Source: Anniella stebbinsi (lineage: Eukaryota; Chordata; Lepidosauria; Squamata; Anniellidae). From it: DNA of 64,000 nucleotides. Location of the stretch: positions 9,642,001 through 9,706,000 of the forward strand of contig JARDYH010000005.1 of assembly GCA_029215795.1 (NCBI GenBank), given 5' to 3'. Each line of letters opens with the position of its first letter. Positions within the stretch are counted from its first letter, which is position 1. Positions 32,425 through 43,044 of this stretch are shown here, in pieces. The position numbers and the translations under genes are program-made. Below the pieces are notes generated by a model that saw only the letters and a list, made by a program, of their open reading frames with translations, was not told the DNA's origin and ran no database searches.

Positions 32425-32510
32425 CCATGCACACTTACTTGGGAGCAAGGCCCATTGAACATAGTAGGACTTGCTTTTGAGTAACTGCACATGGGCTTGA
32501 GTGGTACGTG
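32425..32510. repeat. TGCATAGGATTG-family repeat
   Basis: CAATCCCATGCACACTTACT then GGAGCAAGGCCCATTGAACA and GTAGGACTTGCTTTTGAGTA. Confidence 0.6.
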
Positions 32511-32744
32511 GAGCATTGTGGCACCTTTGCTCTACCTGTGGCATATTGTGGTGATAGAGGACTGGTGCTGTTGAGTGGGTAGTCCTGATTTTGGCAGAGG
32601 CAGCCCACCTGGGCAAGCATGTTAATCAGTAGTTTGCGGTGGCCATGTCTTTGGGTATGAAACATTCTGATATTTCTCCAGGATTCCTTGTGATGTTGCA
32701 GAGGTTGCTGGGGCACAACCTTTGGACCATTCACTTGTTCAGGG

Positions 32745-32785
32745 CCCATAGCTCAGCGGTACGGTGCCTGGTTTTGCACACATAA
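32745..32785 (+). repeat. tRNA-SINE head, cut by LINE insertion
   Basis: GGCCCATAGCTCAGCGGTAC is a tRNA-like A-box region of the same type as at 17085-17265, followed by GGTGCCTGGTTTTGCACACA; then an L2-type tail begins. Confidence 0.6.
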
Positions 32786-33175
32786 TTTTATTTATTTATT
32801 TATTGCATTTCTATACTACCCAACAGCGGAAGCACTCTAGGTGTTTCCACAACAATTAAAGCCATAAAATACAAGATGATAAAATACAATATAAAAGTTT
32901 AAAACTTCAGTAGAAAAAAAAACCAAGTAGAAGCTAGCAGCAGCGGAGATATTTAAAATATAATAGCAGATTTAAAACAGAAATGGAAAAACTACAATGC
33001 TTGGGAAAATAAAAAGGTCTTCATCTGGCACCAAAAAGAGCACACTGTAGGCACCAGGTGAGCCTCTCTGGGAAGTCCATTCTACAACCAGGGTGCCATA
33101 GCAGAAAAGTCCCTCTCCCTAGTAGCCTCCCATCTCAGTACCTGCCATTTCCATTTAAAAAGACCTTAGGTAGCA
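32786..33175 (-). repeat. L2-type LINE 3' part
   Basis: Begins with (TTTA)n, then GCATTTCTATACTACCCAAC (reverse of the GGGCAGTA... tail), then AT-rich 3' UTR and degraded coding remains up to about 33175 (CCAGGGTGCCATAGCAGAAA). Confidence 0.6.
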
Positions 33176-33218
33176 GGGCTGAGAAAGGAACCACCTATGT
33201 AGAGGCCCAGCATAAGGG

Positions 33219-33762
33219 TCCAGATCTACACCAAGCAGGATATAACGGTATGAAAGCAGTATATAAAAGGCGGGAGCCACACCAAGCAGAATATAGCAGT
33301 ATATGGTATGTGTCTGTGGGCCCCAACAGTTGTCAGTACCTTTCAATACCGCTATAAAGTAGTAGTGTGGCTCCTGCCTTTTATACGTTCAACATCTAAG
33401 GCCCCCCTCCGAGTGCCTACTCCAAGAGAAGCTCTGAGGTCGGCAACAAGGGAGAGGGCCTTCTCTGTGGTGGCCCCCCAATTGTGGAATGATCTCCCTG
33501 ATGAGCCTGAGTTTGTTTTATTTTTAGGTTTATAGTTTTTTAAAGTTATTGCAGTGGTTTTAAATGTATGTGTATATTATGTGTATATTGTATGCTTTTG
33601 CTGTTTTAATTTTTGTATATTGTTTTTAATTGTTTTAATTTTATGTAAACTGCCCAGAGAGCTTCGGCTATGGGGCGGTATACAAATGTAATAAAATAAG
33701 TAAATAAATAAATAATATACCGCTTTCATACCACTATATCCTGCTTGGTGTAGATCTGGCCA
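33219..33762. mobile_element. family I palindromic element split by an L2 copy
   Basis: The left end CCAGATCTACACCAAGCAGG continues with ATATAACGGTATGAAAGC; the right end (33717-33762) TACCGCTTTCATACCACTAT continues with ATCCTGCTTGGTGTAGATCTGG and is its inverse. Internal arms GGCGGGAGCCACACC and GTGTGGCTCCTGCC also pair. An L2 copy occupies 33385-33716. Confidence 0.7.
33385..33716 (+). pseudogene. L2 ORF2 C-terminal fragment and 3' UTR inside family I
   Basis: The frame at 33308-33535 gives VPTPREALRSATRERAFSVV then APQLWNDLPDEPE, matching the C-terminal LRSS...T.RTFSSAAPRLWNDLPEE block of the L2 at 27670-29478. It continues into a 3' UTR with CTGCCCAGAGAGCTTCGGCT and ends in (AAAT)n. Only about the last 50 codons remain. 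Confidence 0.8.
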
Positions 33763-33944
33763 GGGTTGACATTGTTGGGCAGTTGCTAACAACCCAAGTC
33801 CACAGGAGGGCCCACCACCTTCCTTGCTGTGAACCCAAATGCCAGCTGCAGTGATGGAGTCTGGGTAGCTCTGCCACGGTCCTCCCTTTTAATTTCCCCA
33901 CAATGTCTCTGGGACCCCAACCTAGAGTTGCTCTAGAGAAGGGA

Positions 33945-34065
33945 TGGGGAAATCTTCGTTCCTCCAGATGTCATTGGACACCCATCAACACCAACCAGCA
34001 GGGTCAGGGATGATGGGAGTTATAGTAGAACATCTGGAAGTCCAGGAGTTCCCTATCCCTACTCT
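33945..34065. repeat. family C palindromic MITE
   Basis: GATGGGGAAATCTTCGTTCC, TCCAGATGTCATTGGACACC, GGGATGATGGGAGTTATAGT and AACATCTGGAAGTCC in family order. Confidence 0.75.
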
Positions 34066-35689
34066 AGAGCAATGTTAACTTACTGCCTTGGTCAGGTTTC
34101 TCTCTCTCTCTCTCTCTCTCTCCTTTTTGCTGCTGCTGCTGTGCCCACTGTCACCACTGAGGGGCGGGGTGGGTGCTGCTGTTCTTCCTGAGACCCACCC
34201 AGGGGGAGGGTGTTAACAGGGGTGCTGAGGTCCCGTACCAGGTTTGGCAGGGGGCTGCCTGCTGAGACCCCCAAGAGCTGCTGTCAGCCACTTCTGAGAA
34301 GGAAAAGCGTCTTGAGCCGGCAGATGTTTTGGATTAAATGACTTTTAGTTCTTTTATACTACAATTTCTCCGGTGTGGGCAGAACAAAACATGCCTTAGA
34401 TGGTAGGAATTATTATGTGCACAGGTTGGACTGTAGGCCTGGCACATTGTGGACTGCTGATTTCATTGAAACGTTCATTTCCTCATCCTTCGAAAGCCCC
34501 TTTCTCATGGAGAAGCCCTAGTTTAGCTTGGATGTTCAGTTCTCCTTGCCCAAACCCTGTGATCCGTCTCCAAGTCTCTTGCATCTGCCGTTTATCCCTG
34601 TTTATTATTTCTGACCTTTGTAGTGGGTGCTCATGTAGCCTGACGCCACTTGCGGCCCACTGGCTCTCCTCGCCCTAGGCTACCCCCATCTCTGTTGCTG
34701 CCCTGGTCCTGAGATGCTGGCTCTCCTGCCTCTGGCTCCTTACAATGCCTCCTCCATCCCTATCCCAGCCGCTAAGCTTCATCACGCCCCCTTTGCCCAT
34801 CAGTAGCCTAAAGCGGCAGGATCCTTTTCTCTGCCTGTGTGAACAGCGGAGTACTGGTCTGGTTTCTAATATATAGGCAGGCAGGGCTGCTGGCGCCTCA
34901 ATGTCCGCACCCGGGCATGATGGAGGGGGAGGGGGAGAGGAGGTCACCGCTGCTCAAGTCTTTGGTTGCAGTCTGCCACAGCACACCATTTCCCACAGCC
35001 ATAGATGAGAGAAAGTTTTGCAAAAATAAAAAAAGGGGGGGGGGAAGCTAGGGTTTTCTCATAGGCCATGATGGCTGGGGCTAATAGGAGTTGTAGTTCA
35101 GCACATCTGCTGGGTGCCAGATTGCTCCAGACCCCTGAAATGCTTCCAGCAAACGGTGATGAGTGGGTCGTTTTCCCTCCAGGTAAAACCACTGCTCCTT
35201 AACCAAGCCCCCCCCCACCCCCCACCCCCCACCCCGGCGGGTGCATCACATCTGCTGAGAGCCCTCTGCCAGGAACTTCACTCCTGGTGCCTGAGTGCTT
35301 TCGACATTTCCTCAGAAACCTTCTGCTTGCGTCCAAAGACAACCCCAAATCCCCAACATACAGAATATACTAGCATCCAAAGGGCACCCTCTGAAAACGT
35401 CTGCGCTCGATAGGTTTGATGATATGGGGGGGGGCATGTGATCTCCAAACAGACCCCCCCCCCCCTCCAAGTCCAGGAAATCGGACTAGCCGGCTCCCTC
35501 CTTCCTCTGAACTCCTGTTTCTCGCCCCAGTTGAGAACGGAATCCTGCCTACCACCTGCTCCTCTTTCCCCTTCTGCACCATCACCTCACCTCCTCCAAG
35601 AGCTGAGAAGGAAACCCAGGAGTCCGGCGGGGGGGGGGAAGGAGTGGGGGCGCTTTCGTTCAGCTACGAAGAAGGGACCCAGGCATCCT
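34066..35689. other. unannotated DNA, rising GC content to the right
   Basis: Contains a (TC)n tract at 34099-34122, half of a family C element at 35055-35105 (GGCTAATAGGAGTTGTAGTT) and C runs at 35208-35235 and 35453-35464. Many overlapping frames are open because the DNA is GC-rich. I see no protein family. Confidence 0.35.
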
Positions 35690-36560
35690 GCCCCCCTCCG
35701 CACATCTACATCTGCTATAACCCCCTCCCGCTGCCGCCGCCGCCATGAGCTGAGAACATTAGGCTGGGTGAAGAACCCCACCCGAACCCCACCCACGTCT
35801 CCCCAACCTCTCGGTACCACACGGCAGGGTGCGTGTGTGTTCCCCACCTCCCCAATGTGCCGATGCTCACCTTACACCCCCCATACCTCTGGCTATGGGG
35901 CCCAGGCAGAGCCGGGAGGGGGAAGGGAGTGGGGGGGAGGAGGGACGGGGGCAGGGCGGGGCCCGGAGGGAGGGGACTCTTCGCCGCGGCTGATGCCGAT
36001 TATGTCACATCGATCAGGCTCTGCAGCAGCAGCAGCAGCAAGAGCCGGCGAGGCAACAGTAGCGGCAGCAGAGCGAGCGGAAGGGGGACGGGCGCGGCTC
36101 AGGTAGGGGGGCAGGATAGGCTGCAGGCGGAGAGGGAGGGAGGGAGAAAGGGGGACACCCCAGCCCTCTGCAGGAGCCCCGGGGCTACGGGGTGGGTGGG
36201 GGAGGAAGGTGGGCCAGGGATGTCCTTGTAGCTGAGAGGTGTGTCCCTCCTACCCCAGTCTTTGTCAGAATCTGGAGAAGGAATGATGGGTTTCCCCCCT
36301 CGCCCGCCCCCCAAATCTGGAGTGTAAAGGAGAATGGCGCCGTTCTCGAGTGGTCGTGAATTGTTTGGGGGGGGGGGGGGCGCGCGCGAAAGATCAGCTA
36401 GACTCCCAGCTAGAAAGATTTGGTGGTGCCTCTTCGATGGAAGGGGATGCGCGTATAGGAAAAGTTGCCGGGGGGTGGGGGGCGTGGGAATGGTGTCCCT
36501 GGGTCCAGACCTCCTCCCTGGGGCAGGTGCTGGTTCGCGCGTGTGGTTTCATGACAATGG
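35690..36560 (+). promoter_or_regulatory. CpG-island promoter candidate
   Basis: CpG dinucleotides and G/C blocks are dense (CCGCTGCCGCCGCCGCC, GGGGGCAGGGCGGGGCCCGG, CTTCGCCGCGGCTGATGCCG, GGGGGGCGCGCGCG), in contrast with the CpG-poor flanks. GGGCGGGGC is an Sp-type GC box at about 35953. No TATA box is visible. It surrounds a candidate first exon, so a broad, TATA-less promoter on the plus strand is the likely reading. Confidence 0.6.
35965..36102 (+). other. candidate first exon (5' leader, possibly coding)
   Basis: The block around GATTATGTCACATCGATCAG and (CAG)n at 36020-36040 ends with GGCTCAG at 36102 followed by GTAGGG, a usable splice donor. The left limit is a guess. An ATG at 35993 and a second at 36002 are in a frame open to the donor; the translation is MPIMSHRSGS, then an alanine-rich stretch. 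Joined to the acceptor at 63887, this frame stays open and runs in phase into the ATG at 63984. It could therefore be 5' UTR or the N-terminus of a longer isoform. The GC-rich frame is also open upstream to 35438, so openness alone is weak proof of coding. I do not recognise the gene. Confidence 0.45.
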
Positions 36561-37008
36561 GGAAGTTGGGGCGGAGGAGGGGGGCGGAGGGGTGAAAGGG
36601 GCCCCCTCCGGAGGGTGGGGGAGGCGATCCCCTCTAGTCTATGGGAATGTAATGGGTTTGATGTCGAGCAGCAGGAGATGCTCTCTAGGAAGGGCTGGGC
36701 TCATACCGTAGAAATGCGAGCCCTACCTTAAATCAGCCACATCTCAGGGGAAGATGCATGGACGGGGGGCTCCTTGGGACAGGACTAAGATGTGTGCAGG
36801 GGGAACAGAGAGAGCGAGAGAGAGGGTGCATCAGGGCCCCTTGTGTGTTAGGGATATGTGCCAAGGATGGGGATGTGTCAGGGATACAGACCCTCTGCAC
36901 TCATTGTATGTTAGGATGTGTGCTTGCAGGGGAAACCTTATGCCAGAGGAGCCAAGGTTTTCTGCAGGATGGGGGTTGTGTGCTAGAGGGGTTGTGCCAG
37001 GCATTTTT

Positions 37009-37009
37009 G

Positions 37010-37048
<39 letters not shown>

Positions 37049-37731
37049 AAAGAGGGGATGGAATAGCAGAATGGTGTATGCTGATGAGATTCTGAGAAAT
37101 CTGCCCTGAAAGGGATACGGTATGTGGCTGTGTGTGTGTGTGTGTGTGTGTGTACGTGGGAAACGAGTACAGATGTGGCCCTCAGGTGTGTGAGAAGAGG
37201 ATGCATTGTGCTGCTGGCGAGGATGCTACGGGATCTGTGGGCGCGCGTGGGGCAAAGATGTTGAGTTATGGTTGTGGAGCGAGTATGAAAAGGGTGTGGC
37301 ACCTGGATCAGGGCCTAAAGCAGGAGGCAGCACCGTGGATGTCGTCACCATTGCCGGTAAGCGGGAGGAGATGGCCTGCCTCAGGCAGTAGATTTGGGGA
37401 GAGCATTAAAGACCAGCAAATACACATACCAGGATTGGTGTGTGTGTGTGCTGAAACACCATTTGCACTTTCTGCCTCAGGTAGCAACATGTTTGATTGT
37501 TTTTTCCCCCTGCATTCACAGAGAATGCAGAGCTTCTCCCCCCCACAACTTTTTTTTCTTTTTAAAGTACAGTTTATTTGTGTTTGTGTCTGACTGTAGG
37601 TATATGAAACGTGTGTGGGAGGTTGTTGCTCAGATAAGGCATTGCTCTGTTTTGGAGGCGTTGTGTGAGGTTTTGCTATTTTGGGATGATTGTAAAAGGC
37701 ACTGAATCATAGCAATGGGAGCGTGGTTACT

Positions 37732-37768
<37 letters not shown>

Positions 37769-38325
37769 AGGTTGTGGCTTGTGCTTGTGGGGACATGGAA
37801 CCCAGGGGTAGATGGGGTGGGTGGGTAGGTGGGTTGCGTGTGAAAGGCAACAGGCTTGTTAGGGTTGTAGAGACTGAATGTTGGGGTGAGAGAGATAATT
37901 ATCGGATGGTGTATGTACATTTCCGTGTGTGTGTTTGGGGAGGGACTATATGATGTAGAACAGGGAGGGGCAGGCAACACTGAGTTTATTGGCACGTCGT
38001 GTTTGTGTGGCATTGTTTTTCTGTACCTGTTGGAGGTGAATGGTACTCTGAGTTGAGCCTGAGGTCTTCAGTGTTTTGGGATGTGTGTGTGTGTGTGTGT
38101 GTGTGTGTGAAGAGCTGGCATGAAGGCATGTGCCACAGGGTAACCTGTATGTGACACATCAGTTGGAATGACTGGCAGGTTTCTAGGTCTGTGTAAGGTG
38201 TTCGGTGCAAGTCCTTGGGGCCTGAGTCTGAGACCACTTAAATATAATTTCATTAAATATGTGAGGAGTGAGTGATGCATACTGGAGTGTGCATTAGGTT
38301 GTGTGTGTGTGTGTTGCTTCTCCAT

Positions 38326-38349
<24 letters not shown>
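37009..38349. repeat. cluster of (TG)n tracts
   Basis: TG runs lie at about 37011-37029 (followed by (GA)n), 37130-37153, 37734-37766, 38083-38109, 38300-38314 and 38325-38349 (again followed by (GA)n), with TG-rich DNA between. All have TG on the plus strand. The proteins read from these tracts (CVCV or HTHT) are artefacts. Confidence 0.95.
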
Positions 38350-38363
<14 letters not shown>

Positions 38364-38574
38364 GTGGGTAGAGAGGCAGTTTATGCATTGTGTATGTGTA
38401 AGCGAAGGGAGCTGTGTATCTGAGACTGTACAAAATGTCCAGTTGTGTGTGCAAATTTGTTGGGGATGCTAAGTGTCACTGAGGGTGTTCCCTCGAGGTG
38501 GAAAAGTGCCAGGATGTTGTTCCTGTACAGGGCGGCTCTCGGTGCCGTGCTCTGCATACCCAGTGCGTGCAACA

Positions 38575-38780
38575 GGTCTTAGTTTCAGCAAAAGCTCACC
38601 CTGACTCAGCCTGAAACGCTGCTTGGTAAAGGCCAAGGCCTGGAACCTTGAGGCGCGAGGACTTCTGATTTAAAGCACTAAAGACGAGGCGAGCGCCCCA
38701 GAGCACATGCAGGCTGCGCTTATGTCACGACCTGCTGCTCCTGACTTGCCAGCACTGAGGGTCCAAATGAGCCCTTTTTC
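38575..38780. promoter_or_regulatory. candidate conserved non-coding element
   Basis: Repeat-free block with ACCCTGACTCAGCCTGAAAC, GGACTTCTGATTTAAAGCAC and GCGCTTATGTCACGACCTGC. TGACTCA is an AP-1/MARE-type site and TATGTCACG a bZIP-like site. Function inferred only. Confidence 0.2.
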
Positions 38781-40224
38781 CTTAAAAAAATGAACTCCCG
38801 CATAGCAGAGATTGGGACATTGGTGGCTCGCCCTGTCTCTGCTTTACTACTTCTCTCAGCCTGTTCATCGGTATGTTGCTTGTATTGGCTGGGGCCTGTT
38901 GCACTGTGCTCATGGTGTTTTCCTGTGTACGTTCGTAGGGATGTGGGTGTTCCTGAGATGGGTGGGGTGTGTGGGTCTTGTGCGTGATGAGTGTGGAACC
39001 ACACACAAAGCATTGCTTGTATCTGGCTCTTGTCTGCTCCTCTTGCAAGTGCAGGACCAGAGCTCAGTCACAGAAGCTGTTCAATTATGGTAAAACATGT
39101 GTAGAGTGCTCTTCCCTTGCCCCTGACTAATTGCAACTGAGAACAGAGGTAAACGAAGACGTTGCACTTAGAGCCTATAACCTTCCAAGCAAGCTGTCAT
39201 TTTCTTGTATAAAAGTATGCCTTGCCCATTCATGCAGGGCACACGGCCAATTCATCACCCTCTTTAGGGGAAAGCTATCCACGACCCACCCAAGCACAGG
39301 CACTTTTTTTGTTCTCTCCTGAGGAGCAAAATCTAGGAAGTCACTTCTTTCTCAAAAGGAAGAGGGAAGTATGAAGGCCCTTTTGCTTCCCAGTTGATCA
39401 GCTGTAAAGAGGGACCAGAAAAATGCCCCTCCATATCTCTCCCCCTCTCTCAAAACACCTTGGATTCTCCTTGGATTCCAGTGTGAGGTGAAAATAATTC
39501 CTGGCCTTCAGTGTGGATGCTTCCTTGACAGAGATACTTTTCTTATAGGGCGCTGCAAACCAGAATATTCACATTTGTGATGGATTATCCTCCCCCTCGC
39601 AATCATCTTCTCTCACTGCATTGAGAGAGGGTCCAAATGAATGGAACGGAGGGCAATTTAGATCCCCTTTTGATAACGAGAAGTCAGAAATAGTTGACTT
39701 GGATGCTAGGATTTGGTTCCTTAATGCTCTTTCCCCACTCCACTCCTTCTGCAGTAGTCTGTAAAATGGAGCAGGGAATAAACCTGGGACACCCGCATTA
39801 AAATTTGGAAGGGGAGGGGATCAGCAGAAATCTAATTTGATGTCTGTGTGAACCCCTGCTAGTCCAGAAATTCTCTGAGCTACTAGATGACATCTGTCGA
39901 TACTCCAGTCCTTGGGTTTTTACCAGGCCACAGACAGTTTAATAACCTCCATGCGCCAATCAACTGGGTATTTAGGAAAATGAATGGAAATCAAGAACAT
40001 ATTCTGCCCTAAGAGATTAGGAAAGAAAGACCCCAAAGCTAGGCAAATTCACATGAATGGGAGAGGAATTATATCTTGGGAAGTTAAATAATCCCAAATT
40101 TTAGTTGGACCAAATCTGTGTTTTTGATTTTTTGGTATTTGGAAAGAGCAGTGGCTGGGGGAGGGGACGAACATGTTTCTCATTATTTTTTTTGGCAACT
40201 CACTGTATTGTTTGGCTGTCTGGC
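38781..40224. other. unannotated intronic DNA
   Basis: Largely free of recognisable repeats; no supported exon. Confidence 0.3.
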
Positions 40225-40310
40225 TGGCTGGCTTCCTTATTAGAGAGATGCTGTTTAATTATTGCTTTTATCTGCCTAATAATAACAGGGGAGTACTAAT
40301 ATCCAAACAC
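40225..40310. promoter_or_regulatory. candidate conserved non-coding element
   Basis: GCTGTTTAATTATTGCTTTT followed by ATCTGCCTAATAATAACAGG has clustered homeodomain-like TAATTATT and CTAATAATA words in unique DNA. Confidence 0.18.
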
Positions 40311-41617
40311 ATAATTCTGATCTTGAGATACTAATTCGCCTTTTGCATTTCTGGTAAGAAAACAAATAAATCCTATTTGACATATACTGGAGATCTATGT
40401 AGAAAGACATTTTTTTTACTTTCCGGCTCCCAGTTCCTTTTCCATCTCTTAATTCTCCATTCTAATCCCAAGGAAAGCCAAGATGTTTGCCTTGTCCAGG
40501 TTATATGAATAGATCTATTTTTCTGCCTCCAGACAAAAGTTCAATTTGTGTCATCCTTGGAGCATGCCCGTGCTTTTACAGCAGGGCTTGGGGGGAGAGA
40601 ATGTCCCACGGGGGATTGCACCTGCCCGATTTAGGTCAGGAGCCCTAGTGCCAACCTCTCTTAATGATTAACACCTTTCCCCTTTCTGGAGGAATGGAAG
40701 CTAACCCCGAATGCCCCCAGTCTTTCTCTCTTCCTCCCAGGCCTTGACAGGTTGTGATGGGCTGGAGGGTGGGTGGGCAGCAGGTGGCAATTGATTTACA
40801 GGAGGAATCTGTTGGAGGCAGGAGTTGTGGCGGGCAGGGGGGCTGATGGCAGGGAGAGAGGATGGATAGCTATATGTTTCTGGGCAACGGGAGAAATTAT
40901 GGTCTGGCACGTTCCCCATCAATCCGCTTTGTCAATAGAGGTGGTGCAGGATAGAGAGAAATATCAAGGCCCAACCTACTCGGCTGCAGCCTGCAGGGAT
41001 GCCCTCCGTCCTGACCCACGGCTCTTCCCGTTGTCAGATCACACGGCCCTTCATTCCTCCAGGTTTGACAGTGCCCCACGCTCCTAGCTTCCAGCCCTCT
41101 CTCCTCCTCCTCCTCCTGATCCCTGCTCTTGTCTCTTCTATCCGCGTTAGGTCTTGATCTCTTTTTCTTCCTGTTCTATGAAGGACTCTTTGTTCCTAGG
41201 ATTCCCTCTCCCTGTCTATCGGTGGCATTGTCCCCAGATTTGCACTTCCCAATGCAGCAGGAAGGGAGGCTAATGCCCCCTTTTTCTTTAGTTTTTTTGA
41301 GGGGGAGTAGGTGGAGGGGGCTGTGATCCTTGTATCTTCAGCTACCCCACAGCCTGGGGATGGGGTGATCCTGAGCAGTGCCTGGGCTGACATGGCCATT
41401 TCACCCGCACTGTATGACAGTCCCACCCTGGCTTTGCACCTGTACATCCATCCCTGTAACCAGACACTCATTTCCCTCTTGTCCCTTATTTGCTTATTTG
41501 CCTGCCTCAAACCCCTGCGTCCCCCACTCAGCACCTGCCAGAGAAGAGAGGCAGGGAGGGGCAAGGGAGTATGCCCCTCCTTCTGTTCCCTAGCATCCTT
41601 GAATCGTACCATAACTC
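40311..41617. other. unannotated intronic DNA
   Basis: No supported exon or repeat. A (CTC)n block is at 41100-41117. Confidence 0.3.
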
Positions 41618-41738
41618 AGCCTTCCCCAACCTGGTGCCCTCCAGATGGGTTGACTCCAACTCCCATTACCCCCAGTCTGCACAGGATTATGGGAGTTGTA
41701 GTTGAAGACATCTGGAGTGTGCCAGGTTGGGGAAGCCT
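41618..41738. repeat. family C palindromic MITE, copy 1 of a tandem pair
   Basis: CCTTCCCCAACCTGGTGCCC, TCCAACTCCCATTACCCCCA, GGATTATGGGAGTTGTAGTT and GTGCCAGGTTGGGGAAGCCT: near full-length with paired termini. Confidence 0.85.
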
Positions 41739-41855
41739 GCTCTAGATGTTTCAGCCTACCACTCCCATCAGCCTCAGCCAGCATGGCCAATGGTCAGGGG
41801 TGATGGGCATTGTTGTCCAGAATATCTGGGGTGGGGCAGGTTGGGGAAGGCTCTT
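41739..41855. repeat. family C palindromic MITE, copy 2 of a tandem pair
   Basis: CTCTAGATGTTTCAGCCTAC, CACTCCCATCAGCCTCAGCC, GGGGTGATGGGCATTGTTGT and GGCAGGTTGGGGAAGGCTC directly follow copy 1. The left terminus of this copy is missing. Confidence 0.85.
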
Positions 41856-42480
41856 GTAGAAACAATTTCTTTGCATTGCACCCATCAAAATTCCTCCTGG
41901 AGGAATGAGACCTTTTGCCCTTGCTTCGAGAGATGCTGGGGCTAGATCCCAGGTACCCTGGTGCTGAGTCCTCATTATTATGTGAAGTTGGAAGGGCCCC
42001 TTCTCTTCAAAGACCAGGCTATCTATTTGCGTGACTGAATCCCTTTCTATCCATCAGTGTAGTCTAGTCTCCATGAGCCACAAACAGACATAGCTGAAAA
42101 TACAGAGCTGGACCTACCACCCTTGCAATTAGCCAAATGATTGGTCCAATTAAGGGTTGCCTACAGATGAACAAATGCAAGCAGGGAAGCTTAGATCACT
42201 GAAAGAGAGCTGGCTAAGCTATTGATGATCTGCAAATGACTAATATAGGCACTTTGGAGCAGAAGGGCTAGTAAAAATGTGTGTGATTCTGAGTTAGTCA
42301 CATCATGCAGTGTGTCATTAAGAGATGGCAGAGTGATAGACAAACCAGACCCATAGGCTGCACAATCCACTGTGGAGGTTTCCCATACAGCTCCCATGGA
42401 AATGAACCACAGCCTTATACAATTCCATTCATTTCAATGGGTCTTGCGTAGAAGAACTTCCTGGTGGATTGCCCCATTTT
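41856..42480. other. unannotated intronic DNA
   Basis: No gene or clear repeat. 42423-42480 (CATTTCAATGGGTCTTGCGT...TCCTGGTGGATTGCCC) resembles 50680-50735 (AGTGGGGTTCATTCGAGAGA...TCCTGGTGGATCACGCCC), a further old repeat. Confidence 0.35.
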
Positions 42481-43002
42481 TAGGGCTGTGCACAGCCCCC
42501 CGGATCCGGTCTGGATCCGGACGATCCGGATTGAGTCCGATCCGGACCAGATCGGACCTCCCCCGATCCGGTCTGGAATCGGATTTGGATCCAGATCTGG
42601 GTCTCTGCATCGAAATCTGGAGACTCTCCTTTTCCCCATAGACTTGCAAAACTATGGGAAAAGGACTCACCGCCCTCCCCCCACTCTTCCTGCTTTCCTG
42701 CTGCCTCCTTGTTGCCACTGCGTCCGCCGCTGCTTTCAGGAAGCAGCAGCAGCGGCAGACAGCAGCAGCAACCAGGAGGCAACAGGGAAGCAGGGAAAGT
42801 GGGGGGAGGGCAGTGAGTCCAATGGACTCACTGCCGGCCTGGCGGCCCTGGGTGCCAGCTACACAGCCAGCACCCAGGGACCTGGAAGGGCAATGGGCCC
42901 TGGATCTCCTGATCGATCTGGAATGATCCAATCCGGTCCAGAACAATATGGACCTCCCCCGATCCGCTTCAGATTCGGGATCCGGATCCGTGCACAGCCC
43001 TA
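42481..43002. mobile_element. family K hAT-like element with GGATCCGGA-rich termini (522 bp)
   Basis: Ends TAGGGCTGTGCACAGCCCCC and CGTGCACAGCCCTA are inverted; the flanks carry a perfect 8-bp duplication CCCATTTT (42473-42480 and 43003-43010). About 130 bp at the left end and 100 bp at the right are made of degenerate GGATCCGG/GATCCGGA words. The centre (42660-42830) is a second hairpin: GACTCACCGCCCTCCCCCC pairs with GGGGGGAGGGCAGTGAGTC, with GCAGCAGC-rich DNA in between. Non-coding; open frames on both strands are due to palindromy. Confidence 0.9.
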
Positions 43003-43022
43003 CCCATTTTAATGAGCAGAGA

Positions 43023-43044
43023 TGTGTGTGTGTGTGTGTGTGTG
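43023..43044. repeat. (TG)n microsatellite
   Basis: TG run followed by a G run. Confidence 0.95.

Noticed and set aside
32745..32785. Functional tRNA gene
   Set aside because: It has only an A-box-like region with no cloverleaf or B box before the LINE tail; it is a SINE head.
35438..36106. Long plus-strand open frame of 222 codons through the CpG-rich block
   Set aside because: GC-rich DNA has few stops, the opposite strand and other frames are open as well, and the upstream part has no domain. Only the segment near the splice donor is kept, as a candidate exon.
36901..38454. Several frames reading CVCVCV or HTHTHT
   Set aside because: They translate (TG)n and (CA)n microsatellites.
42434..43012. 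Overlapping open frames on both strands, 170-182 codons
   Set aside because: They arise from the palindromic family K element. Translations are arginine-, serine- and proline-rich repeats of the GGATC words.
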